A DNA stretch of 64,000 nucleotides from Halococcoides cellulosivorans (lineage in GTDB: Archaea > Halobacteriota > Halobacteria > Halobacteriales > Haloarculaceae). Numbering within the stretch: position 1 is the first letter of the stretch; each line of letters starts with the position of its first letter. Position numbers and translations under genes: made by a program. The notes beneath the pieces are model-generated. The model was not told the origin of the DNA. It saw nothing but the letters and a program-made list of their open reading frames with translations, and did no database searches. Shown here in pieces: positions 1 through 8,244 of the stretch. The stretch lies in contig NZ_CP028858.1 of NCBI RefSeq assembly GCF_003058365.1, positions 1,054,001 through 1,118,000 on the forward strand. The letters run 5' to 3'.

Positions 1-1102
1 GGTGGACGAGTGTCGCGCTTTCCTCCTCGACCTCGTTCGGTCCGACCTCGATACGTAGCGGGACGCCCTTGAGCTCCCACTCGTTGTACTTGAATCCCGG
101 ATTGCGGTTGTCGCGGTCGTCCAGTCCGACCCGGAGGCCTGCGCTATCGAGGTCTGCAGCGATCTCATCGGCGTATTCGAGGACGTGCTCTTTCGAGTCG
201 GCGTCCCAGATCGGAACGATCACGACCTGTTCGGGCGCGAGCGTCGGCGGGAGGACGAGCCCCTGCTCGTCGCTGTGGAGCATGACGAGCGCGCCGATCG
301 CTCGCCACGAGAGTCCCCACGAGGTGGTGTGGGCGACACAGTCGTCCTCGTCTTCGTCGGCGTAGGTGATGTCGAACGCCTCCGCGAAGGAGGTTCCGAG
401 ATAGTGCGAGGTCGCGGCCTGGACCGACTTACCGTCGGGCATCAGCGTCTCGACGGTCGTCGTCATCTCCGCGCCGGGGAATTTGTCGTGGTCGGGCTTG
501 CGCCCCGTCAGCGCGGGCATCGCGAGGACGTCCTCGTACAGCCGTTCGTACTGATCCAGCCGTGTCATCGTCTCCTCGCGGGCCGACTGCTCGTCGCGGT
601 GGGCGGTGTGGCCTTCCTGCCAGAGGAACTCCTTGGTCCGGAAAAACGGCTTCGTCTCGGTGGCTTCCCACCGGACGACCGAACACCACTGGTTGAGCCG
701 CATCGGCAGGTCCCGATGCGAGCGGATCCAGTCGGCCATGAAGGGGGCGATGATCGACTCGCTGGTCGGGCGGACCGCCAGTCGCTCGTCGAGTTCCTCG
801 TGGCCGCCGTGGGTGGTCCAGGCCACCTCGGGGTCGAACCCCTCGACGATGTCCTTTTCGCGTTCGAGAAAGCTCTCGGGGATGAACATCGGGAAGTAGG
901 TGTTCTGGACGCCCGTCGCCTTGAACTCGGCGTCGAGGTGGTCCTGAATGCCCTCCCAGATGGCGTAGCCACGCGGGCGTGTGACGATGAACCCACCCAT
1001 CGGCGCGTAGTCAGCGAGTTCGGCTTTCTGGACGACTTCGGCGTACCAGTCGCCCGTCGCGTGGGACTTCGATTCGGTGATCCCCAGGTCCTGTTCGCTC
1101 AT
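1..1102 (-). CDS. proS: prolyl-tRNA synthetase, 3' part outside the window
   Basis: Charges tRNA-Pro with proline in the cytoplasm. The visible 367 residues begin MSEQDLGITESK and contain the class II core: the stretch starting RPTSES (motif 2 loop region, followed by FMADWIRSHRDLP) and the YLGTSFAEAFD segment typical of archaeal/eukaryal-type ProRS. The anticodon-binding domain starts near the window edge (LAPEQVVIVPIWD) and the C-terminus lies outside. The start ATG is at 1102; upstream lies a 102-base gap shared divergently with a response regulator. Family assignment is firm; only the C-terminal end cannot be described. Confidence 0.96.
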   Translation of the reverse strand, partial: MSEQDLGITESKSHATGDWYAEVVQKAELADYAPMGGFIVTRPRGYAIWEGIQDHLDAEFKATGVQNTYFPMFIPESFLEREKDIVEGFDPEVAWTTHGGHEELDERLAVRPTSESIIAPFMADWIRSHRDLPMRLNQWCSVVRWEATETKPFFRTKEFLWQEGHTAHRDEQSAREETMTRLDQYERLYEDVLAMPALTGRKPDHDKFPGAEMTTTVETLMPDGKSVQAATSHYLGTSFAEAFDITYADEDEDDCVAHTTSWGLSWRAIGALVMLHSDEQGLVLPPTLAPEQVVIVPIWDADSKEHVLEYADEIAADLDSAGLRVGLDDRDNRNPGFKYNEWELKGVPLRIEVGPNEVEEESATLVH

Positions 1103-1204
1103 ACGGGCACCAGCCAGGCGGCGTTGAAACCGTCTCCGATTTCGACGGGGGAGTCGTTTCAAAACCAGAAGTCGATCGCCCTGCTTTTACATACGGGGGC
1201 CCCT

Positions 1205-1627
1205 ATGTCACGAAGTACCATGCACGTGTCGGGGGACGATCGATCGGCGACCGAGGTGACACAGACCCGAGTGCTGGTCGTCGACGACGATCCGACGGTC
1301 GTGGATCTGGCGAGTCAGTACCTCGAACACGACCTCGTGGACGTCTCGATCACGGTCGAGACCGACCCCCAGGCGGCGATCGAGCGGATCCGGACCGGCG
1401 CGATCGACTGTGTGATCTGTGATTACAGCATGCCGACCGTCGACGGACTGGACGTTCTCGACGTCGTCGAGCGCGAGGCTCCGGGGACGGCGTTCGTGTT
1501 GTTCACCGGCTCGCCCGACGAGGCCGTCTACGACCGCATCGACGACGAGAGCGTCGATCGGTTCATCCGCAAGGGTGAGGCGGACGCGTTCGGTCGCCTC
1601 GCTACGGCGGTCGAGGAGTTGCGGTAA
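1205..1627 (+). CDS. single-domain response regulator
   Basis: A 140-residue receiver protein with no output domain. Visible features are the acidic pair in VVDDDP, the phospho-acceptor Asp in CVICDYSMP, the FTG segment at beta4 and the conserved Lys in FIRKGEAD. Such lone receivers are common in haloarchaea and pass phosphate or signal through protein contacts. Two in-frame ATGs (1205 and 1220) are close together; the first was chosen, but the receiver fold starts at TRVLVVDDD, so either is possible. No histidine kinase lies nearby. A second lone receiver follows on the opposite strand, converging with this one. Confidence 0.88.
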   Translation: MSRSTMHVSGDDRSATEVTQTRVLVVDDDPTVVDLASQYLEHDLVDVSITVETDPQAAIERIRTGAIDCVICDYSMPTVDGLDVLDVVEREAPGTAFVLFTGSPDEAVYDRIDDESVDRFIRKGEADAFGRLATAVEELR

Positions 1628-1676
1628 GTGGGCGCGGTCCAACAGGTAGTCGGAGGTCGGGGTTCTGGGCGGCCGC

Positions 1677-2057
1677 TCAGTTCGTGACGGCGTCGCGGAT
1701 GTCGTCGGCCAGTTGGGTGTACTGGTCTGGTCCCTCACCCTTCCGGACGTAGCCCGTCGGAGATTCGTCGTCGAGTTCCTGGCGAATATCGCGGGCGTCG
1801 CGGCCCGTAAACAGGAAAAACGGCATCGACGCGTCGCGATCGCGGATCGCTTCGAGGAGGTCGGTCCCCGTCATCTCGGGCATCGTGTAGTCGCTGACGA
1901 CACAGTCGACTGGTTCGGTCTCGAAGTGATCGAGCGCCGCGCTGGTGGAGGTGACGGCCGTCACCGAGAGGTCGTCAGACTGTTCGAGAAACGTCTCCGC
2001 GAGTTCGAGAACGTCGGTGTCCTCGTCGACGAGGAGCACACTGATCGCTTCTGACAT
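1677..2057 (-). CDS. single-domain response regulator
   Basis: A 126-residue receiver domain starting MSEAISVLLVDED. It has the acidic pocket (VDED), the phospho-acceptor Asp in CVVSDYTMPEM, an FTG segment and the Lys in YVRKGEGP. It resembles the receiver at 1205-1627 in length, in the FLFTG motif and in the RKGE motif, so the two are probably distant paralogues, arranged tail to tail. The reading frame is open upstream to 2102, but the ATG at 2057 starts exactly at the receiver fold and the extra 15 residues look unrelated. No output domain or kinase is present. Confidence 0.88.
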   Translation of the reverse strand: MSEAISVLLVDEDTDVLELAETFLEQSDDLSVTAVTSTSAALDHFETEPVDCVVSDYTMPEMTGTDLLEAIRDRDASMPFFLFTGRDARDIRQELDDESPTGYVRKGEGPDQYTQLADDIRDAVTN

Positions 2058-2102
2058 GCGCTCACAAATTTGGGCCGTGGCCTTGAGTGTTTCCCGACGC
2101 AC

Positions 2103-2813
2103 TCAGCGCCGGCGGGCGACCAGGGCGGCGATCGCGAGGAACGCGGCGACGACGCCGAACCCGGGCCCGTCTTCGGTCGTCACCGGGACCGGGGTGGGCG
2201 TGTCGGTGTCGATCGTCGACGCGTCGGTGGTCGTCTCGTCCGCCGGGTCGTCCGACTCTGCGCTGGTGTCGTCGGTAGTCGTCTCGTCCGCCGGGTCGTC
2301 CGACTCCGCGCTGGTCTGGCTGTCGGTCGACGCGTCCGTCGTGGTCGTCTCGATGTCGACCTGGTCGTTCGCGAGGCCGCCAGCCCCGCCACTCTCGTCG
2401 CCCGAGTCTGCGTTCGCGTCGTCAGCTTCCGGTGCGACGGTGATCGTGAACGTCGTCGTCTCCTCCCCGTCGTCTCCGTAGAACGACTGGACGGTCAATT
2501 CGTGGGTTCCGCTCGCGGACTCGGGAACGGTGAACGATATCGAAACGTCGGTACTCGGGTGGAACAATCTGAGGACCTGCGTGTCGCCCGCGTCGTAAAC
2601 GTTTCCTTCTCGGCTCCCGTCGACCGAGACGTCCCAGTCTCCGGGGACGTCCTCGATTTCGAGCGCGGCGGCGTCGCCTATCTCGGGCGTGAGTTCGACA
2701 GTCCCGCCGGGGTTGACGGTCTGATCTGCGATCGTAACGCCCGCTCCGACAGCGGGTGCGACGACGGCGAGGAGGGCCACGGTCGCCAGGAGGGCGGGCA
2801 CCATTCGGTTCAC
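2103..2813 (-). CDS. secreted PGF-CTERM surface protein
   Basis: A 236-residue exported protein. It has an N-terminal Sec-type signal (about residues 1-24, hydrophobic LLATVALLAVVAPAVGAG), a beta-rich ectodomain of about 110 residues, then a Ser/Thr/Asp-rich linker with a repeated SDDPADETTTD segment suited to O-glycosylation. It ends with PGFGVV plus a hydrophobic stretch and a final ARRR. That ending is the PGF-CTERM sorting signal of haloarchaeal proteins handled by archaeosortase A, which replaces the C-terminal helix with a lipid anchor. The ectodomain was not recognised. The protein is expected on the cell surface. Confidence 0.87.
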   Translation of the reverse strand: MNRMVPALLATVALLAVVAPAVGAGVTIADQTVNPGGTVELTPEIGDAAALEIEDVPGDWDVSVDGSREGNVYDAGDTQVLRLFHPSTDVSISFTVPESASGTHELTVQSFYGDDGEETTTFTITVAPEADDANADSGDESGGAGGLANDQVDIETTTTDASTDSQTSAESDDPADETTTDDTSAESDDPADETTTDASTIDTDTPTPVPVTTEDGPGFGVVAAFLAIAALVARRR

Positions 2814-2939
2814 ACGTTCCCTTCGCGTTCGATTGACGTAAATTTAGTGGGATAGGTTGTGATATTGGACGGTTTGTTCGTCTTCTCCGGTCGGTTCCCA
2901 CTCCTCGGGGGTTAAGGGCCCCTGGACCCTGACGACGGT

Positions 2940-3461
2940 ATGGTCTACACGGGCCGCGGCGATGCGGGACGGACGGATCTGGGCGACGGCCAGCGCGTCT
3001 CGAAGACCGACGCGCGGATCGAGGCGTACGGCACCGTCGACGAACTGAACGCCGTTCTGGGGCGGGTCCGGGCCGAGACCGAGACCGACACCGACATCGC
3101 TGGCCTCCAGCAGGACCTGCATACGATCCAGGCCGCGCTCGCGATGCCAGACGATCCCGAGGCCCCGACGCTCGCGGACGACGCCGTCGCGGAGCTGGAG
3201 GACACCATCGACGAGTACCAGGCCGCCCTCCCGGATCGCGACCGGTTCGTCGTCGCGGGTGACAGCGCAGCGGGCGCGTCGTTTCAGCACGCTCGCGCGG
3301 TCTGTCGACGGGCCGAACGCCGCGTGGTCGCGCTCGCTGAGGCGGAGGCGGTCCCCGACCCGATCGGTGCGTATCTGAATCGCCTCTCGGATCTCCTCTT
3401 CGTGTGTGCGCGCCGCGCGGACGACGCCGCGGGGGTCGACCCAGACGCGCCCGCGTACTGA
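2940..3461 (+). CDS. cob(I)alamin adenosyltransferase, PduO type
   Basis: Transfers adenosyl from ATP to cob(I)alamin to make adenosylcobalamin. The 173-residue protein opens with VYTGRGDAGRTDLGDGQRVSK, which matches the ATP-binding N-terminus of PduO/CobO-like trimeric enzymes (TGxGD-GxT), followed by the DARIEAYGTVDELNA helix. The late conserved segment ARAVCRRAERRVVAL and the ending YLNRLSDLLFVCAR are also diagnostic. Length and motif order fit the family fully. It is followed 47 bases later by a small conserved haloarchaeal gene on the same strand. Confidence 0.95.
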   Translation: MVYTGRGDAGRTDLGDGQRVSKTDARIEAYGTVDELNAVLGRVRAETETDTDIAGLQQDLHTIQAALAMPDDPEAPTLADDAVAELEDTIDEYQAALPDRDRFVVAGDSAAGASFQHARAVCRRAERRVVALAEAEAVPDPIGAYLNRLSDLLFVCARRADDAAGVDPDAPAY

Positions 3462-3508
3462 CCCGCCGCCTCCACAACGCTTAGAGGGCGGTCGGTCGTT
3501 GTGACCGT

Positions 3509-3760
3509 ATGAAGCGGCTGATCGTCCACGGCGATCCGGGGATCCGCCGGGACGCCGTGATCGACGTCGACGGTGAAGAGTACGTCTGTTTTGCGATCAA
3601 TCGCCAGGGCGAGTTCCACGGGCCGAGCGAGGTGCAACTCTGGTGTACGGTCGGCGCGCGCGACGAACGCGACGCCTTCGAGCGCCGGGAGTTCATTCCG
3701 ATGCATCTGGAGACCGTCGCGGTCGACGCCGAGGACGTGTCCGTCCGCGAGGCGGCCTGA
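3509..3760 (+). CDS. small conserved haloarchaeal protein (HAH_0734-like)
   Basis: An 83-residue acidic protein starting MKRLIVHGDPGIRRDAVIDVDGEEYVC-. It resembles the haloarchaeal HAH_0734 family of unknown function, judged from memory of that family's opening and of its EFIPMHLETV segment. There are no membrane segments and no obvious metal or nucleotide motif beyond a single Cys in YVCFAI and one in LWCTVG. It lies downstream of the cobalamin adenosyltransferase, but no functional link is shown. Its role is unknown. Confidence 0.8.
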   Translation: MKRLIVHGDPGIRRDAVIDVDGEEYVCFAINRQGEFHGPSEVQLWCTVGARDERDAFERREFIPMHLETVAVDAEDVSVREAA

Positions 3761-3772
3761 CCGGGACGGCGG

Positions 3773-5812
3773 TCAGTCGGTCTCGACGCGATAGATCGTC
3801 ACCGTCGGCCAGTCTTCGCTCGCCGTGATCGGGTCGAGACTCGATCGGTCGTCGAGTGTCAGCCGTCCGTACGCCGCTCGTTCGGCCGGCCCGGCGTAGA
3901 CGTAGCGGACGTCGTAGGTCGCGAGCGCGTCTCGCTGTGCGGTGGCCGGGCCGGTGTAGATCGTCTCGACGGCGCTGACCCGACGCTCGGAGCGGGCGGG
4001 GGTCGGTGGCCCGGCGACGGTCGGGAGGCCGCTGATCGCGGCGGGGAGGGCGGCCCGTCCCGATCGTGGGGCGGTGGCGATCGTGGGCGATCCCGATCGG
4101 CGGTTCAGCCACTCCAGCGCCGACCGCTCGCTGGGCGTCAGGTCGAGGCCGGCGGTCACCGAGAGGTCGCGATCGGTGCCCGCGTGGTCCTGGGCGGCGA
4201 GCAGTGGCGTCGTGAGCGTGCCCGCGAGGACGACGGCGACGGCGATCGCTCGCAGCGCGCGTTGCCCTGCCGGCCACGACCGCCCCGCCGGACTCGGCAG
4301 GTGGTGGGTCCCGAGGCGGACGAGCGCGGGCCCCGTCGCGATGGCGAACAGCGTCCAGGCCTGTCGGGTGAACGACGCGCTCGCGGCGGGGTCGGAGACG
4401 ACCGCTCGGGCGAGGACGGCGAGTGCACCCACGGCGATCAGGACCGCCGCAAACCCCGGTGCGGGGCGGTCGTCGAGGGCGTCGGTCCGGGCCAGGCCCA
4501 CCGCGAGGACGGCGAGTCCGCCCGCGAGCGCGGCGACCGGACGGTCGTGGACCGCGATCAGCCAGACGAGGACGCTCGCGACGAGGACGACGGCGATCGG
4601 TCGGTCCCAGCGCGCCCGGAGGAACGCCCAGAGCGTGACCGTCAGGACGACGGCGAGCAGGCCGACCGCGAGCAGCGTGGTGTCGATCGTGGGGCCGGCC
4701 CCGCGGGTGAGTTCGAACGCCGTCCGGAGACGCTCCCGGTCGGGCCAGGCGACGGCGACGCCGACCGCTCCGATCCCGACCGTGACGACCGCCGCGATCA
4801 CCCAGCGCGATGGCTCGGACAGCCACGCCGGTCGGTCCTCGAGCGCGATCGGTGGCGTCGGCGCGAGTGCGACCGTCAGGCCCGCGAGTGCGAGGATCGT
4901 CGGGCCGACCCAGGGGTCGACCGTCGTGGCGACGCCCGCGACCGGCCCGACCGCGACCAGGGTCAGCCACCGCTCGCGACGCTGTCCGGGTGGCCACCGG
5001 TAGGTGGCGGCGAGCAAGCCCACCGCGAGGACGAGCGTCAGCGTCGCGAGCGTCGCCCCGTCGAACGGCCCGAACAGCCAGGCGGCGGGCGTCGCCGCGC
5101 CCGTGGGGACCGCGACCCCCACCAGATCGAGCGCGCGATCGATCGGGACGGGACCGGCGAGGCCGAGAACCGCCGCCGTGGCGATCCCGCTCGCGACGCG
5201 ACGGTGTCCCGTCCGGTCGAGGGCGCTGCCCAGGCCGTAGGCTGCGGTGAGGAGGGCGGCGTAGCTGAGCGCCGTCCACAGCGGTGCGGCGAACGCGGCG
5301 GGCGTGAGTGTGATCCGGGCGATCAGCGATGCCACGACCGTCCCGGGCGCGGCGGCCGACTCGCCGGCGGCCCAGATCGCGGCGGGCGGCAGGGTCGCGC
5401 TGCGGAGGAGACTGCGAAGCGTTCCGTAGTCCGCGAGTGCGGCGGTCTGGGTTGGATCGAGACCGGTGTGTGACTGGGCGAGGACTGCAGCGCCGAACGC
5501 GACCGCGAACACGCCGAGCGCGACGGGCGATCGGCCCACCGACCCCCCTCGTCGGGCGAGTGTTCCGAGTCCGAACACGAGTGTGAGGCCGGCGAGCAAC
5601 CCCAGCGTGATCGAGCGCGTCCCGATCGGGCGCGCGCCCAGCCAGACGATCACGAGTGCGGCGGGCAGGCCCAGGCTCACGCCGCGATCGGGCAGCGGCC
5701 GGGCGAGGGGCGCGAGGACGGCCCCGCCGACGCCACCGAGGACTACGGCGAGACCGATCCAGACGAGTGCAAACCCACTCCCCATCGTGGGCGTCTGTGA
5801 CGCGCTGATCAA
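3773..5812 (-). CDS. polytopic membrane protein, divergent DUF2298 (YYY) family
   Basis: A very hydrophobic 679-residue protein with a dozen or more predicted membrane segments and a soluble C-terminal domain (from about residue 545) that ends YRVETD. The N-terminus (VWIGLAVVLGGVGG...LPDRGVSLGLPAALVIVWLGA), the DYGTLRSLLRS segment and the PPAAIWAAGES region align by eye with the haloarchaeal DUF2298 / Chlor_Arch_YYY family, thought to be membrane glycosyltransferase-like. The Tyr triplet that names the family is absent here (see findings). Met10 at 5785 is an equally good start. The substrate is unknown. Confidence 0.75.
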   Translation of the reverse strand: MISASQTPTMGSGFALVWIGLAVVLGGVGGAVLAPLARPLPDRGVSLGLPAALVIVWLGARPIGTRSITLGLLAGLTLVFGLGTLARRGGSVGRSPVALGVFAVAFGAAVLAQSHTGLDPTQTAALADYGTLRSLLRSATLPPAAIWAAGESAAAPGTVVASLIARITLTPAAFAAPLWTALSYAALLTAAYGLGSALDRTGHRRVASGIATAAVLGLAGPVPIDRALDLVGVAVPTGAATPAAWLFGPFDGATLATLTLVLAVGLLAATYRWPPGQRRERWLTLVAVGPVAGVATTVDPWVGPTILALAGLTVALAPTPPIALEDRPAWLSEPSRWVIAAVVTVGIGAVGVAVAWPDRERLRTAFELTRGAGPTIDTTLLAVGLLAVVLTVTLWAFLRARWDRPIAVVLVASVLVWLIAVHDRPVAALAGGLAVLAVGLARTDALDDRPAPGFAAVLIAVGALAVLARAVVSDPAASASFTRQAWTLFAIATGPALVRLGTHHLPSPAGRSWPAGQRALRAIAVAVVLAGTLTTPLLAAQDHAGTDRDLSVTAGLDLTPSERSALEWLNRRSGSPTIATAPRSGRAALPAAISGLPTVAGPPTPARSERRVSAVETIYTGPATAQRDALATYDVRYVYAGPAERAAYGRLTLDDRSSLDPITASEDWPTVTIYRVETD

Positions 5813-5836
5813 TACCAGTTCCGCATCGCGGTCGCC

Positions 5837-6565
5837 CTATCTGTAGTCGTCGACGGTCTCGGTGACCGTGTCCATGTACTCGGAGTGCTGGTAGGCGTCC
5901 ATGGCGGCGAGCGCGCGGATCAGGAGGTCACCGACGACGATGACCAGCATGATGACCGGCCAGACAAACCAGAGTAACAGGCCAACTCCGAGGGTCAAGA
6001 CGCCGAGGACGAAGCCGATGAGACCGATCACGGCTGCGGACCCGACACCGACGAGCCCCCACCCGACGATCACCCAGATGACATAGAAGAGCAAAATCGA
6101 GACGCCACGGTCTTTCTTGCCCTCGACCACCATATGGCCGAGCCCCGGGATCAGGAAAAAGGAGAGTAAGGCCGCGAGGATCGGGTCGTTGCTGCTGTCG
6201 TTCTGGGACGGCTGGCGGGTCTCTTCGGTGGCGGCGGTATCGCCAGTGGCCGTGGCGTCGCCGGTGGCCGTGGCGGCGGTGTCGTCGGTGGCGGCGGTAT
6301 CGTCGGTGGCCGTGGCGTCGCCGGTGGCTCTATCCGCGGTGTCGTCGGTCCTGTCCTGGCCCGTCGTCCGCTCGCTCATCTCGTCGGCCCCCGGTGTCGT
6401 CCCGGTCGTGCTCGTCTCGTCGAAGCGACCGTAGGTGTCGTCGGGGTCGCCACTCCCGGCGTTGCCCGGGTCGTCGTCTTCTGTGTCTCCCGGGTCGTCG
6501 ATCGGTTCGTCGTCGCCTGGCTGCCCACCGTCGGTGACGAGTCGGGTGTCGGATCGTCTCCTCAT
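5837..6565 (-). CDS. membrane protein with acidic, repetitive N-terminal tail
   Basis: A 242-residue protein. Residues 1 to about 130 are a low-complexity, Asp/Gly/Thr-rich soluble tail containing tandem ATATDDTAATDD-like repeats. Residues 130-230 carry several hydrophobic helices, beginning PILAALLSFFLIPGLGHMVVEGKKDRGV. The LIPGLGHMVVEGKKDRGVS motif resembles small TM2-like/DUF6677-type proteins (PGxGHxxxG-K-RG), so the C-terminal half may be a TM2-like fold. The ATG at 6565 was preferred over an upstream in-frame ATG at 6643 because the extra 26 residues are His/Pro-rich and atypical. The function is unknown. Confidence 0.72.
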   Translation of the reverse strand: MRRRSDTRLVTDGGQPGDDEPIDDPGDTEDDDPGNAGSGDPDDTYGRFDETSTTGTTPGADEMSERTTGQDRTDDTADRATGDATATDDTAATDDTAATATGDATATGDTAATEETRQPSQNDSSNDPILAALLSFFLIPGLGHMVVEGKKDRGVSILLFYVIWVIVGWGLVGVGSAAVIGLIGFVLGVLTLGVGLLLWFVWPVIMLVIVVGDLLIRALAAMDAYQHSEYMDTVTETVDDYR

Positions 6566-6778
6566 GGGCGTAGGGTTGTGGGGGTGGGTATTGAATGTGA
6601 AGGGATCGTCGACCTGGTGCCGGATGGGGTGAGTCGGGGTCACGGGTCGAGGACCGAAGCGCGGAGGTCGACCTGTCGCTCACGGAGGTCACCGAACTGG
6701 TCCACGACGCTCGCGACGAGTAAGTTAACCCACGGCTACAGCTGTGGGGTGGGGGTGGCGATCGCCGTCCGATGACGA
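6566..6778. other. intergenic stretch with a possible gene remnant
   Basis: About 210 bases between a membrane protein and a toxin gene, with no intact gene. In the + frame ending with the stop at 6721-6723 there is a short coding-like stretch (residues AEVDLSLTEVTELVHDARDE) without a start, possibly the 3' tail of a lost gene. It is followed at once by the hairpin at 6729-6748. Confidence 0.35.
6729..6748. repeat. isolated 9-bp-stem hairpin, IS200/IS605-end-like
   Basis: CCCACGGCT and AGCTGTGGG pair around a two-base loop with one G-T wobble, just after TTAAC. From memory, this sequence type resembles the subterminal hairpins at the ends of haloarchaeal IS200/IS605 (TnpB-type) elements. No TnpA or TnpB is nearby, so if genuine it is a solo end or a miniature derivative. 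Confidence 0.35.
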
Positions 6779-7189
6779 TCAGTCCGCACGAGGGTCGTAT
6801 GGGGCGACCGAGAGCACGCTTTGCACGTCGTCGTCCCAGAAGTGGCGTTCCGCCGTCGCGAACCTGGCGCCGTGTTCGCGAGCCGACGCCGCGATGAGCG
6901 CATCGGGATGGTCGGCGGGCAGTCCTCGTTCGAGGAGCGCTTCCTGGAGGGCGGTGGCTTCCGCGGCGGTCCGTTCGGTCACCGGGAGGACGTCCATCGC
7001 GGTGGTGATCGCCTGGGTCAGCGTTTGTGGGTCGGCGTCGAGAGAGCCGTGGACGGCCCCCATTTGGGCTTCGTAGAGGACGATCGCCGACACGGCCCAG
7101 GCCTCGGATTCGTGGGCGTCGAGGAACTCCCGTGCGGCGTCCCGGCCGTCCAGATAGTCGCTGAGGAGGGTACTATCGAGGACGATCAT
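6779..7189 (-). CDS. vapC: VapC-type PIN-domain toxin
   Basis: A 136-residue PIN-domain ribonuclease, the toxin of a VapBC pair. The acidic catalytic residues are visible: Asp5 in MIVLDSTLLSDYLDG, Glu near residue 40 in IVLYEAQMG, and the later Asp in LPADHPDALIAASAREHG. The length is normal for VapC. The start at 7189 overlaps the upstream antitoxin gene by 17 bases, giving translational coupling. It sits at the edge of the glycan-biosynthesis region, the first of six toxin-antitoxin modules there. Confidence 0.92.
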   Translation of the reverse strand: MIVLDSTLLSDYLDGRDAAREFLDAHESEAWAVSAIVLYEAQMGAVHGSLDADPQTLTQAITTAMDVLPVTERTAAEATALQEALLERGLPADHPDALIAASAREHGARFATAERHFWDDDVQSVLSVAPYDPRAD

Positions 7190-7412
7190 CGGTGGCCTCG
7201 ATGTCGGCGGTCGTCCCCTCGCGCATCGACTCCCGGATGCGGGTCATCGCTGTTCGGGTGTCACCCTCCGCGTCGTCGAGGACGCCGAACCCGGCCCACT
7301 TCTCGCGCTCGGTGAGTCTCCTGATCACGTCTTCGTAGCTCTCCGACTCGCGTTTGGCGAGATCGAGGCGTCGTTTGCAATCCTCGGAGACCCTGATCGA
7401 GGTCGTTCCCAT
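7173..7412 (-). CDS. vapB: VapB-type antitoxin
   Basis: A 79-residue protein beginning MGTTSIRVSEDCKRRLDLAK, a classic ribbon-helix-helix strand-helix start, followed by an acidic tail that would wrap the PIN toxin. The reading frame is open far upstream, but the ATG at 7412 begins exactly at the beta strand and sits just downstream of an AT-rich ACGTATGCGTATAC stretch that may be the promoter/operator (7420-7440). It overlaps the toxin start by 17 bases. It is expected to bind its own promoter together with the toxin. Confidence 0.9.
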   Translation of the reverse strand: MGTTSIRVSEDCKRRLDLAKRESESYEDVIRRLTEREKWAGFGVLDDAEGDTRTAMTRIRESMREGTTADIEATDDRPR

Positions 7413-7465
7413 GCATGTGCATACGTATGCGTATACAAAAAGGGTGGTGGGGCGAGTGTCGCCGG

Positions 7466-7909
7466 TCAGTCCCAGTCGAGGGCCTCGACGTACTCCTGGA
7501 CATAGGGGTGGGGATCGTCGAGTGGCGGGTGGGCGACGCGGAGGTCGGTGTGTTGGTCGTCGGCGGCGCTGACGGGCGCGTCGGGCGTGACGACGTACGC
7601 CTGGGCGACGTAGTGTTTGGTCGGGACGCCCGCGACGTCGCTCGTCTCGTAGAAATGTTCGAACGTGCCACAGTGGGATTCGATGGTGACGGTGGTGTCC
7701 AGTTCCTCGCGAGCGACGCGGTCGACGGTGTCGGTGAGCGACTCGTTTTTCAGGACGGTCCCGCCCGGGACGAACCACTCGCCCTGTGCGGGGTCGTTCG
7801 TGCGTTTCCCGAGGACGAGGCCGCCCGCCTGGCGGACGAGCAGGTCGACCGAGACCAGTGGGACGTGTTCGACGATGGTCGCCCAGTCGGCGTCGGGCAC
7901 GTGGGGCAT
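7466..7909 (-). CDS. Nudix hydrolase, GDP-mannose mannosyl hydrolase-like
   Basis: A 147-residue Nudix-fold protein. The Nudix region reads GGTVLKNESLTDTVDRVARE- followed by ELD. It keeps GGx4-NE and the AREEL helix but does not follow the strict RExxEE pattern. That departure is known for the GDP-mannose mannosyl hydrolase (Gmm) subfamily, whose members also carry the EHFYE-like segment seen here (GTFEHFYETSD). It would hydrolyse GDP-mannose or a related sugar nucleotide. It lies next to sugar-nucleotide genes, which supports a role in glycan precursor supply. The substrate is inferred. Confidence 0.82.
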   Translation of the reverse strand: MPHVPDADWATIVEHVPLVSVDLLVRQAGGLVLGKRTNDPAQGEWFVPGGTVLKNESLTDTVDRVAREELDTTVTIESHCGTFEHFYETSDVAGVPTKHYVAQAYVVTPDAPVSAADDQHTDLRVAHPPLDDPHPYVQEYVEALDWD

Positions 7910-8244
7910 GGGTGTGGTTGGTGGGGCGATGGGAAGTGGGGTTTGGGTGTTCTCTGGAACGTTCTCGGAGATCGAGGTGGGTTCGGACGCTCTCGGCGCG
8001 CTCGCGGTCGCTGTGCGGGATATCCTCGTCGCGCGACTGTCGTCGCGCTCCTCGGATAGGGCCTGCGTGGGCGGCGACTGCCGCCCACGTCTGGCGGTCG
8101 GCCACGGCCGACCGCCCGCGCACCGACGCGCGAGTGCGCCTCGCCCGTCCACTCCGCCAGGACCTGGCTCGTTTGTCGAGCGACGATGGACTGTTTGCTG
8201 GTCGGAATCGAATTGCCGTCGTGAGCGATGGGCTGTCCGGTCGA
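7910..8244. other. intergenic stretch with perfect hairpins
   Basis: 335 bases between two genes that are both on the minus strand. No coding sequence with haloarchaeal character was seen. It contains two adjacent perfect 10-bp-stem hairpins, 8066-8089 (loop GACT) and 8093-8116 (loop CACG), plus several shorter palindromes. The hairpins may terminate transcription of the sugar-nucleotide gene at 8245-8964 or be part of the dispersed hairpin family seen elsewhere in the window. Confidence 0.6.

Noticed and set aside
185-1204. N-terminal extension of the first response regulator
   Set aside because: This stretch is antisense to proS; the receiver starts at the ATG near 1205-1220.
4184-5473. 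Long plus-strand open frame antisense to the DUF2298-like gene
   Set aside because: Arg/Gly/Asp-rich translation without any fold-like pattern. It is a by-product of high GC content opposite a real hydrophobic protein.
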